Origin: Cephalotrichum gorgonifer
Lineage: Eukaryota > Ascomycota > Sordariomycetes > Microascales > Microascaceae
NCBI GenBank assembly: GCA_900312665.1
Contig: ONZQ02000005.1
Span: forward strand, 1,157,077-1,221,076
Reading direction: 5' to 3'
Length of the DNA stretch: 64,000 nt
The translations under genes were made by a program, and so were the position numbers. Within the stretch, counting starts at the first letter, position 1. The number at the start of each line of letters is the position of its first letter. The notes under the pieces are model-generated. The model was not told the origin of the DNA. It saw only the letters and a program-made list of their open reading frames with translations, and ran no database searches. Positions 37,101 through 46,477 of this stretch are shown here, one piece after another.

Positions 37101-37562
37101 ATGACATTGGCTGGTGGTTTACAGCGTTCTAACTGCAAGATATGTTGCCGAGTTTGGCTAGGCAGGCTGAAGGGTGCATGTACTTTGATAGTGACTCGAT
37201 TTGTATAAACAAAGGTGGGTCCATTGCCATCACACGGTCGTGGAGCATATCATACTAGTATTCGTCTGCTCCATATGCATTTTTCCTTCGGTTCTAGTAG
37301 ATCACGTGGGATGAAGTGGAAATGCCCTTTCGCCATCAGAGTCAGATCGGAGGAAAGTTTCCCCGATAAAGCAAGCAAGGCTGATTGGGTAATGGACAAA
37401 CATGGTACGAAGTCGGGTGGAATGCCTGGATGGAAAAGAGAGGAAGCTCGAATAAGTGGGGGATTCCCGAACCTCTTTCGACCCATCCACCTACCGACAC
37501 CAACTAGCTGTCTGGCTACGAGCAGCAGGATTCCATATTGGCTCTAGCTGCCGACTCTCTAC
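37101..37562. other. intergenic
   Basis: Short gap between same-strand genes; no gene recognised. Confidence 0.5.
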
Positions 37563-39455
37563 ATGGCTTCTGCGGGGGGATCGGAGCCCTCCGGGTATGC
37601 GAATGAGCAGGAGCATCAACCCAGCCATGCTCAGCGCAAGATGCCCCTCTGCGATACGTTTCCTTTCGAGGACCTCCCCTTCGCCATACGCCGTCGGGTA
37701 TACCTTTTACTAGGCCTTCCAACCCTAGAATGCATCAGCCTCAACACGATTCCCAAAGTGGTACCTACCGATGTGGTCAAGTCGTTTCGCGCGAAAGACC
37801 ATCTGGCGACTCCGCCCAGGGCCTGTGATCTATATGGGATGAACGACAAGGCCAGCCAGCAGGGTTACAGGCGTGGCCCTATTTACACCCTGCTCCGAGT
37901 GTCCAAGGCCATCTGCAAAGAGATCCGAAGCATATTCTTCTCAGAGAACGCGATCACTGTAGCCCAGCACCAATGGGGCGGCCTACGGGGCCTCGAGGAC
38001 ATCGGGCCCCAAGCCTGGCGAGACTTGCGCGAACTGGTAGTTCGGCTGGAGCCGTGCCATTGTCCCACGCAGTTCTGTACCCGCGCCCGCGGGTGGGTCG
38101 CCAACCCACGTGGGCCCAACCCGGTCAACGAGCTGTACGATTTCTTGGCCGGCCACAAGTATAGGGATGTCAAACATTGCAGAATGCTGAGCGATGGCAA
38201 CCCCAACGACCAGAATGCCTTCCTCCAGTGGGAGAGGATCTGTGCCGGGATCGCGGAGCACGGGCGGCCGGGCCGGCTTAGAGTGCTGTTCTTCGGCACG
38301 GCCGGGGATGTCGAGATGGCGAGGCGGATCACGGCTCCCCTCTTCAAGCTTCCGAGGCCACTGGACATCAAGATCTCATTCTGCAATCCGCCCGATCTCT
38401 TCAGTCCGCCTGATAAATTTTCGGCCTTACGTGACGTCGCGATGGATGTAACACTCCGCATCCTTGATGGGCCGCCACCGTCGGATAAGCCCTTCCGGTT
38501 CATGGACCTGCCCGTAGAGATCCAGATGAGGATCCTTGAATACACACCATTGGGACAGCTCCGGTCCGTCAAGGTGGCTCCAGGTGGTCGTGAGTGTTTC
38601 TATCCATTACGCCGCTGCTCAGGACGGTGGTTCCAGTGCCGCCCCGACCGCGAGGATCGAGGCTTCCGGGAGCGCCGCGGCTTCCCGGCTTGGGGGTTCC
38701 GAGGCGACGACACCGTCCTTCCCGAGCGTTGCAAGGCCTTCTGCAGGGCACACGCCGCGGCCTTCCACAAGGGCTGCATTGATTATCCCCCGTCGCTCTT
38801 GTGGTGCCTCGTGAGCCGACGGTTCAGGGACCTCGCGAGGAGGGTGTTTTATTCGGCGATAAGATTCACGCTACTTTCAGAATATAGTTCTAGTGTGTAC
38901 AGGACGTTCACGAATGCGGAAACAGCCCGTCGTTATGGACCAGGAGCGTTCCTCACTGTCCTGCAGCGGCATAGGAGTACCCGCTCCCTTCGCTGTTTTA
39001 GGCTGCTTGACTTGGTATTCCCCGTGCTTAGTTCCGAGTCCATGGCCCCGGCGAGGCCGTCTTGGGCACTCTGGCTTGAGACTGTCAAGGTTCTGGCGAC
39101 GGGTGCTGACCTTCCGAAGTTGGTGTTGACGGTGTGCTTTCCTATATCCATTCCAGGGAGACATTGGGGACCGCAGGAACTGCTTGATACGGATCGGGAG
39201 GGTTGGAAGGAGCAGAAAAAGGCGGAGGGGTGGGAGGATCTGGAGGAGACTTACATGCAGATTCTCCAGTGCCTGCAGTCACTCGTGGACTTGAGGGCGC
39301 TCTTTGTATATGTGCCCTGGCCTGTCGGGCCGGGATGGGCCGCAGAGGAGCGGGGAATGGCGGAGCGGAAACTCGAACGGGCGGTGATGGGAACCTCCTA
39401 CGACTCGAGATTATTAGGGAAGGCGGTAGATCATCCCTACGGCAGAGGCTTTTGA
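37563..39455 (+). CDS. F-box-like protein with two F-box-like motifs
   Basis: One exon, 630 aa. The first F-box-like or 2EXR-like motif is near residues 33-50 (FPFEDLPFAIRRRVYLLL) and the second near residues 301-320 (FRFMDLPVEIQMRILEYT). Each is followed by a region of the kind seen in fungal F-box-like proteins, including YTLLRVSKAICKEIRSIFFSENAI and LLWCLVSRRFRDLARRVFYSAIRFTL. This looks like two similar halves in tandem. An SCF adaptor role is inferred; the bound target is unknown. The 460-bp gap to the patatin-ankyrin gene and the shared strand do not by themselves prove a link. Confidence 0.8.
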   Translation: MASAGGSEPSGYANEQEHQPSHAQRKMPLCDTFPFEDLPFAIRRRVYLLLGLPTLECISLNTIPKVVPTDVVKSFRAKDHLATPPRACDLYGMNDKASQQGYRRGPIYTLLRVSKAICKEIRSIFFSENAITVAQHQWGGLRGLEDIGPQAWRDLRELVVRLEPCHCPTQFCTRARGWVANPRGPNPVNELYDFLAGHKYRDVKHCRMLSDGNPNDQNAFLQWERICAGIAEHGRPGRLRVLFFGTAGDVEMARRITAPLFKLPRPLDIKISFCNPPDLFSPPDKFSALRDVAMDVTLRILDGPPPSDKPFRFMDLPVEIQMRILEYTPLGQLRSVKVAPGGRECFYPLRRCSGRWFQCRPDREDRGFRERRGFPAWGFRGDDTVLPERCKAFCRAHAAAFHKGCIDYPPSLLWCLVSRRFRDLARRVFYSAIRFTLLSEYSSSVYRTFTNAETARRYGPGAFLTVLQRHRSTRSLRCFRLLDLVFPVLSSESMAPARPSWALWLETVKVLATGADLPKLVLTVCFPISIPGRHWGPQELLDTDREGWKEQKKAEGWEDLEETYMQILQCLQSLVDLRALFVYVPWPVGPGWAAEERGMAERKLERAVMGTSYDSRLLGKAVDHPYGRGF

Positions 39456-40365
39456 TGAATACCGCTTACCATGTCCTTCGCTCTTCTTCACGCTCCATCC
39501 AAGTATCGGGCTCCTCCAACGGCTGTTCCGCATGTTCGCGACTGTGTAGACCCAGCAGGCTACACAGGCGAGCAGCCCGTTTTATGGTGAGATGGCCCGA
39601 AGGAGCAATAGCATGGACGACTTGGTAGACTACTAGGAGAACAAGGGACTGTACGGGCTGTAGTCTTATATACCTCACTGCAGAGTCGACTGGCAACATT
39701 ATACATGCTTTCAGGGCCAAATATATTCTCAGCTGACGGTGGTGAGTCTGGCTTTGTGCAAAGCTTTATACAGAGCAGCAGTAGCGTATTTGGGCCGTTG
39801 TGTTCGCGGGTAGACACCTCTGAAGATCATCATTGGCGACACAAGATGGCGCTTATTCACTAGTTACCCCGTACTACACCGGACATTCCAAGTGCATATG
39901 TTGGACAAGCCGTGTTGTTTTGTATAGATTACAGGGCTGTTATGATATGATGGGGCTCAGTTGCCCAAGAAAGAGAACGAGACGGAGACCGGGGAGAAGG
40001 ACGACGGCGGACGTCTCCTTCTTCTGGATTGGCCATGAGCGGCACAAGTTAGCAGAATCCCGGGGTTAAAGGGTAGACGTTTTCTAGATTCTTACCATCC
40101 ACCCACCACCCACGGCTTATTAACGTGCTGCGTGCTCATGCACAAAGTGCCTTCGAAGCGCATCGAAGCCGAGGGATGGCGATGGACACACAAAACAAAC
40201 GGCGACGCACTTTCAAAGTTTCATATCTCAACACTACAATCTGTATAAACTGCCTCCCTCCCCCCCTCCTTTCGACCGTAACTTGTAGAGATCCTTGACA
40301 AGGAGACGGGTTCTATCGTTCCTGCTTACATTATTTTCTCTGCTTGTCCGCTAAATTGTGCTCTG
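39456..40365. other. intergenic, convergent 3' ends
   Basis: Between the F-box-like gene and the CFEM gene. Nothing recognised apart from a C-rich run near 40255-40270. Confidence 0.5.
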
Positions 40366-41088
40366 TTAAATGATAAGCCCCAGCCCGATAACTATCACAC
40401 TACCTAGGCCGTATAGAAGTGTGCTAGAACCCTTGATAGACCGACTTGCCAGGGAGCTATCGTCTCCTGAGGACCCTGTAGCAGATGGTCCAGTGGCGTC
40501 CGAGGACTGGTCGGAGCCCGGTGACGTATCGGTTGTCAAGGCTGGATCGGCTCCAGATGTTGCAGTAGAAGACGCAGTGGAATACACAGTAGAAGACGTG
40601 GTCGAGCTCGTGCTGGGCAATGTAATTCCGCAGACACCTTCAGTATCGAAATCCTCCGGGATCGGAACGCCATGTGCCTCGCAGGCTAGGAAATGTCGCG
40701 GAACGGAGTCTATATCCGTTAGTTACATACAACAAGCTACACTAGGTACTGGGCAATTCCATCCTGGTGTTACCTACCACCTATGACTGCGGGATCACAT
40801 TTCTTCGCCATGCAGCAGTAGTACCTCTCGCGGTACTTCTGCAGATTACATAGGCACGCCGGATCATTGGTGCAGGAGCCACCAGGGAAGCTACCGAAGA
40901 AGCAGTCGTTCTGTTTGCAGTCATCGTTGTTAGTTGAAGGTAGGGACAGAGGAGACGACACTACGAGTAGTAGTACTAACGTCGCAAGTGGCATCACGGT
41001 TCTGCCTCTCCTGATCAAATGGCTCTTGGGCAGAAGCAGTGATGGCGAAGCTGATGAGCCCGAGGAGCAGATATGACGAGCGCGCCAT
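40366..41088 (-). CDS. CFEM-domain, probably GPI-anchored surface protein
   Basis: CFEM proteins bind haem or iron or act as surface or effector proteins. Three exons (41088-40981, 40910-40778, 40709-40366) give 194 aa. Signal peptide 1-20. The CFEM cysteines are Cys35, 39, 49, 55, 57, 68 or 69, 74 and 90, with the C-x3-C, D-x2-C-x-C and final AC-x4-GVP patterns. Asp52, the position that coordinates haem iron in known CFEM proteins, is present. A ninth Cys (CC at 68-69) and one near GVCG are extra. A Ser/Thr-rich stalk follows and the C-terminus is a hydrophobic tail after GSS, fitting a GPI signal. The domain emerges only after splicing, since introns cut it twice. Confidence 0.87.
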
Positions 41089-41649
41089 GGCGACGAGATG
41101 TTGATGATAATGAGCGACGACGACGAGCGAACAAAAAGAAAACATAGAAAAACCTTATAGGGCTGAGCGCGGAGGCGGTTCCTGATTTATAGAAGGGATT
41201 TTCAACCAGATTAAGACGCCAAGAATATTGGTCCAATCTTAAATCCGATCCGCAATTAATTAGCCGGGAGTGGTACTTGACCGGATAAAACAGCCCTACC
41301 TCCAAATAAGCATAGTCCCGTAGTATGCCTGTTGAAGGATCAAGGGACTTTTGGCTCCAATGACTGTACCGCTCTGGCTGCCTAACTTATAATAGTTTAC
41401 TTAAGGCCCTTGACTTTAATCACTTTTGCCATAGCTCTCGCCGGTACAATATTACCAGCGGCTGGTACACAGTTGTCGAATTATGTAGAGCGCGATTGCT
41501 AGTAATAGGGTGCATTGCTTGATGCATGGCATGGCCCTCAGAACTGACAATTTGGAAGAGGGGGGAATTGCTCCATTCTGATATCGGCCGTTGAAGGCGC
41601 CCAATGCATCATAGCGCTGCCGGAGCATGGTTCCTCAATCCATCTACAA
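41089..41649. other. intergenic, CFEM promoter side
   Basis: AT-rich; nothing recognised. Confidence 0.5.
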
Positions 41650-41654
41650 CCTTT

Positions 41655-42940
41655 TTAGCTTGGCTGGCTGTGCAACCTTATTTGACAGATGGTCCTGCCA
41701 AGTAAAGTACTCGTGGATGTAGAGTTTGCTAGCTCAGCCGATGCTGGGTTAGGCCACTTAAGAATGCGCACGTCACTACCCCAGCCAGCTTTAATTCTTT
41801 TTCGCATTTTTGAAATGAAAGACCACGGGGTTATCATGGAGTTTAGGCTCGGGAATGTCGGTTTAAGGGATTCCTTGTGCATACAGAGTCGCCCTATTGA
41901 TCGGGATGTTCAATCTTGACATTCGAATCAGGAACCGCACAAATATCCAATTATCCACACTGGTAACTGCGTGGTGATGACCATACCCATGACCCCGATA
42001 GCTTTGCAAATTCAGAGACTCCAGTGAATTTGATATTGATTGTAGAACGCCGGCTTTTGCTCCAAGACCCCCTACCGGGTATCGTTGATCTCTTTAGTAT
42101 TCACTGTATCGACGCTCGCGTCCACATGGCCAAACTTGCCATTCCAGATAAGAACTCCCTCCCATACGAGAGTCATAAAGTCTGCCTCATGGATGAGCCT
42201 GGCTTCCAACCTGGTGATCTGATAAGGGCGTCCCCCAAAGGGTGGGCCATTGGGGTGACACATTATCCTCGAGTAGTTGATGTCTGAGAGGCGGCGTCAT
42301 TGAGACAGGATATGAAAGCTTTATCATTTCTGGAGTTCAACCCGCCGGATCATCGTGGAGCTAATAGACTGAGTTTGGACTAGTGGTGTCAAATCTCTTC
42401 CTTTCCATCGCGAAAGTGTTTGTTTCCATCAAGGAACAGTATATGCTGCGGGTCAATTTCTCGGATGGCGGTCGCCAAACGCTGATAGAAGGAAGGTAGG
42501 TGATAGTGTTCTCGACCACACCGGTCATTGAGGTGGCTGTACCCGGTTATCCATAGTTACCCTTGCAACGAGGCTACAATTCGCTCCCATATCCGAAGCC
42601 AGCAAAATCCTTGACCTTGGCATCGGTGAAGCATCTGAGCTATTTCTAGGAGATGAAGGAGTCCTTCTCTCTGCACAAGGCCCTTAAAACCAAGTGCCTG
42701 TGGTGACTCTCGTGTCCAGGATAGCCGATGATGAAGTTTTCCATGCTGATAAGAAACCTTGGCCAGGGGGAAAGCAGAGGCAACCATGTTGTAGCGCTTT
42801 TACTTCATCCAACCTCCCAGTGCAGCTCCTCGAGGCATGATAAGGTGCCCTTGGGAGTTGACAACTTCGTCGACACGAACCTTGAGGAAGGAAGCCGTCG
42901 GTTTTGCGCCTTTTGTGGGCCGATGGCGTGAGATGAAACC
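41655..42940 (-). pseudogene. decayed GH5-family glycosidase gene
   Basis: Minus-strand fragments align in order to a fungal GH5 enzyme. N-terminal: FLKVRVDE, then PRGAALGGWM joined through a recognisable old intron to MENFIIGYPGHESHHR. Then FTDAKVKDFAGFG, with two in-frame TAG stops just before it (42646-42648 and 42640-42642). A large middle part, with the usual barrel and NEP motif, is missing. Next come SFYQRLATAIREIDPQHILF with LDGN, VLIWNGKFGHVDAS and FYNQYQIHWSL. A stop replaces the Trp expected after HWSL (TGG to TGA), and a further stop lies before GVLEQ. The last piece is less certain (41655-41880). The changes are of the G-to-A/C-to-T kind expected from RIP. It cannot encode a working enzyme. 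It lies upstream of an intact sugar transporter. Confidence 0.8.
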
Positions 42941-43865
42941 GGAAGTGTTTCTGCTTTAGGGAATAGCATTGGATACAAACTAGCTTGAAGGCTTATATTC
43001 GTGCTCGACGGATACCTTGACCAAGCAGTATCACCACCTTCTCCTTACCTTCTACCGGTAGGTGGGCTGGAGTGCGTCAGCCCCAGATTCCGCGGCAACC
43101 GACGAAACTGGAGCGCCCTTCGGTCTATTATATCCCGAGCGATCAATGATATCTTGGGTGCTCCTGTTTCTGGCCCCAGTCATAGTATTACAAGTGGAGC
43201 AAGTTGAGCGAATGACCTCAGGTGCTAGGACCAGTTTGGCCCATCCGGCGAATATCCTGTGAATATCCTGGGAGTAACCGGTGCATAACCGGTGAATATC
43301 CGGCGTTGGTATGAGCTAGTGCGAAACAACACATGGCTTTATATACTACTCGTGTATAATAAGCTCCGAATGGCCAGTTGAATGTGGGTACTAGTAATAG
43401 TGTGTATCAATAGATTCGGCATGTGGCGCGGGTAGCTTTCCTGTTTAGGTAAAGCTATGTGTTTGTTCTCCGCTCCAGCTAATTCGAGGTCACCCCGGCC
43501 CAGCCGCCGGTAGTCCCCCCTCTGCTCTCTACTCGGCTGTAATTCCAACGTAGACCGAGGGTGTCCAGGTCTACCTGTCTCCGCCGCAATATCGACAGAC
43601 AAAAAGACGAGGAGATGCGGGGTCCCCGCATTCCCCCCACGGGGAGCCTATATCGCAGTCGCCTCTGAGCTATTAGTTAATAAGCTCCGGATATCTCTTC
43701 CAAAAATCTGGTATTATCACAGGCTAGAAATTTCCATCCTTCGCCTTTGTTGTTCTACCTACAACTTGTGGCCTACTCCCTCAACATTAACCTGGACATA
43801 TATTCATAAGCCCCCTCTGTTCTTCATCACTCTATTCCAAGCAATAATCCTCCCCTTCAGCCACT
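42941..43865. other. intergenic, sugar transporter promoter side
   Basis: No gene recognised. Around 43240-43310 short units like GGTGAATATCC/GTGAATATCCTG recur three or four times. Confidence 0.5.
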
Positions 43866-45479
43866 ATGGCTAAGACTGAGTCGGATGCTCATATCGAGCA
43901 GCCAAACGAACGACAAATTCAGGATGACTCGGCTGGCGAAATCCGGGGACGAGCGATCCAACAACAGGAACGCAATCGCTCATACCTGGAAACGCTTCGC
44001 AAGGATCCCCGACTCCTGTTCTGGATTGGTGTCATGCTCTGGACTCTCATTGTACGAGGGTTCGAAGCTGGTGCCTCTGGAATTGTTATCAGCGTTCCTA
44101 TGTTCCGAAAACAGTTCGGCACCCTTCAAGAAGGCCAGTACTTTGTTGAGACGAAGTGGCAATCTGCCCTGAACGGGGGCTCGAATGCCTTCGCAATCGT
44201 GGGCGCTTGTGCTGCATCTTATTTGGCCGACAGGATCGGCACGAAGCCGGTCGTTCTGGCTGCTGCAGTCATCAACATTTCGTCAATCGCCATCGAGTTT
44301 TCCGCTACTTCCATCGCCATGTTCTTCGGTGGGAAAATGCTCAACTTCGTGGCGATTGGAGCATTCCTCAATCTCTGCACCTCGTATGTCGCGGATATCT
44401 CGCCACTTGCGATTCGAGCCTCCGTCATTGGGTTCTGCAACCTATCCCAATGCATCGGCCCCTTCGTTGTGTCAATTATGTCATACTTTACCCAAGATTG
44501 GGAGACTTCTTGGTCTTGGAAGTCTATCATTTGCGCTCAATGGGGGTTCGCTGTGGTAGCCTTTGCTGGACATGTCTTTATGCCCGAGTCTCCAGTCTAC
44601 TTGATCCGCAAGGGCAAAACGGAGGCGGCTCAAAAAGTTCTTGAGCGGCTATACTCGGACCCCCGAGATGCTGGCGGACATCTTGAACGCATCAAGCTGA
44701 CATTGGAAGAGGCGGAAACCCAGAACTCGGGGTCCTATATCGACTGCTTCCGGGGTTCCAATCTGCGTCGCACTATGATTGCGATCATCGCGTTCCTATC
44801 CGAACCGATGTCAGGCCTTGGGTTCGTCTCTAACTACGGTACTCTCATGTATCAGTATCTGGGAATCTCCGATCAAAAGTCATTCGCAATTGGAATTGGC
44901 GCACAAATCCTGTCCATGTCCGGCGCCACCCTTGCCTTTATTATTGCCGACTTCTGGGGCCGTCGGCCAATGTTCTTCGGCGGCTGTATCGGCCTGTGTC
45001 TCCTGCTCATATGCATGGGAATTGCCGGATCTATTGACACGAATTCAGGAGTCACTGCCGCTGTGGGTTTCTACACCATGTACAACTTTTTCTACAACAT
45101 TGGTGTTGGCTCCACCGTCTACACCATTGCTGGCGAAATACCGACCTCGGCACTCCGCGGGAAGACTCTGGCAATCGCACTATCCCTATCCGCTGCGGTA
45201 AACACGATGTGGTCCTTCGTTGCCCCATACATGTTTAATCCAGGATACGGCAACCTCAAGGCGAAGATCGGATTCGTCTTCGGAGCCTTTATGGCGATTT
45301 TCGCCGTTTTGGCCTACTTCTACGTACCTGAGTCTCGGATGCGGTCGTATGAGGAGCTTGACGAGTTGTTCATTAACCGCGTTCCAACCCGTCAGTTCCG
45401 CAAATACGTAACCGTTGCGGAAAGACGTGCAGCGGAGGCGTATAGCGTCGATCAGAAAATCCCAAACGAGGAGGCGTGA
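43866..45479 (+). CDS. MFS sugar transporter, alpha-glucoside/maltose-permease-like
   Basis: Plasma-membrane H+/sugar symporter by family. One exon, 537 aa, 12 hydrophobic segments. Motifs: SYLADRIGTKPV in the first loop, GKMLNFVAIGAFLNLCTSYVADISP, MPESPVYLIRKGKTEAAQKVLERLY between helices 6 and 7, IADFWGRRPM, GEIPTSALRGKTLAI and VPESRMRSYEELDELF at the C-terminus. The pattern with TSYVADI and the EELDELF end resembles maltose/alpha-glucoside permeases more than hexose carriers, but the substrate is not proven. It has no introns, unlike the other sugar porter in this window (eight exons). The flanking GH5 relic may once have been its functional partner. Confidence 0.93.
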   Translation: MAKTESDAHIEQPNERQIQDDSAGEIRGRAIQQQERNRSYLETLRKDPRLLFWIGVMLWTLIVRGFEAGASGIVISVPMFRKQFGTLQEGQYFVETKWQSALNGGSNAFAIVGACAASYLADRIGTKPVVLAAAVINISSIAIEFSATSIAMFFGGKMLNFVAIGAFLNLCTSYVADISPLAIRASVIGFCNLSQCIGPFVVSIMSYFTQDWETSWSWKSIICAQWGFAVVAFAGHVFMPESPVYLIRKGKTEAAQKVLERLYSDPRDAGGHLERIKLTLEEAETQNSGSYIDCFRGSNLRRTMIAIIAFLSEPMSGLGFVSNYGTLMYQYLGISDQKSFAIGIGAQILSMSGATLAFIIADFWGRRPMFFGGCIGLCLLLICMGIAGSIDTNSGVTAAVGFYTMYNFFYNIGVGSTVYTIAGEIPTSALRGKTLAIALSLSAAVNTMWSFVAPYMFNPGYGNLKAKIGFVFGAFMAIFAVLAYFYVPESRMRSYEELDELFINRVPTRQFRKYVTVAERRAAEAYSVDQKIPNEEA

Positions 45480-46477
45480 GGAGGGCTGTGGGTAGCGAGG
45501 AAACGAGTTGAACTCGCGGGCGGGAATGGTATCGGAGTAGTAGGTAGCGGGTCTGGACTGATAGTTAGCATATCAAGTGAACTAGTAGAGGGTGAATTTA
45601 TTACTTGAGACGAATTCTTTCTTATTTTTTTCATCGTTGTGATACTTCCCAACCGCTCATCTGGAAATGACCGTGGTATGGACCAATGAAGCTCGATACG
45701 AGCCGACCCGTGCTGCTGTAGCACTGCGAGCCTTTCCCCACCCGTGTCCATGGTTTCTGAGCTTTGTCGATGGCCAATTTTTTGGCGGCTTCCTACCCGG
45801 CTGCATTTAGCTGTTGCCCTCGACGTACGAATAGCTCGGGCTAGCTCGCGCCGGATTGCGAAGCGTGGGCCGCCGCGTTGGCACTCGGTCAAATTTGCGG
45901 AGCATTGGTCACAGATACTATGCTCTTTAGAGTGTTAGTGTTGTATTCGCGGTAGCTCACTCTTAGCACAGCGGCAGCGAGTCTTGTTCATTGTGTCCGT
46001 TCTGGTCAAGCCCATTCCTGCATACGACCCACAGATTGGGCTAGCAAACAAGCCAGGTAACTGCCGCGTAACCTGCATTGTGCCATTCCCACTCCATGTG
46101 GATATTGGATACTAATAGCTTCACTCACACCTGACCTTCCCGCTTTGAGTGGACACTACATCACTCATATCTTACTTTCCTACCCCTGGTGGATACTAGT
46201 TGATTTATCAACACCTCGGGAGTTAAGCTGCCGTGTTGCTGGGCGCGGTCCAGGGGTAGCAAAGTTTGGTGGGACATTGTACTTGAAGAGGACGCTTATG
46301 CACATTTTCTGCCCTCTTCTTACCCCGGAATCACCTGGACGGAAAATGGGCGAATGGGATCGCCTAACGTAATGGGCTCCTACCCAGGATAGCACAGCTA
46401 GTTCGTCCTCGAGAGCCTTAAGGGCAGTACTATTCAGGGCTAATAATATCAGAGCCCAATTTGATAAACCTCGGCAA
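45480..46477. other. intergenic, convergent 3' ends
   Basis: Nothing recognised; short minus-strand frames here lack known domains. Confidence 0.5.
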
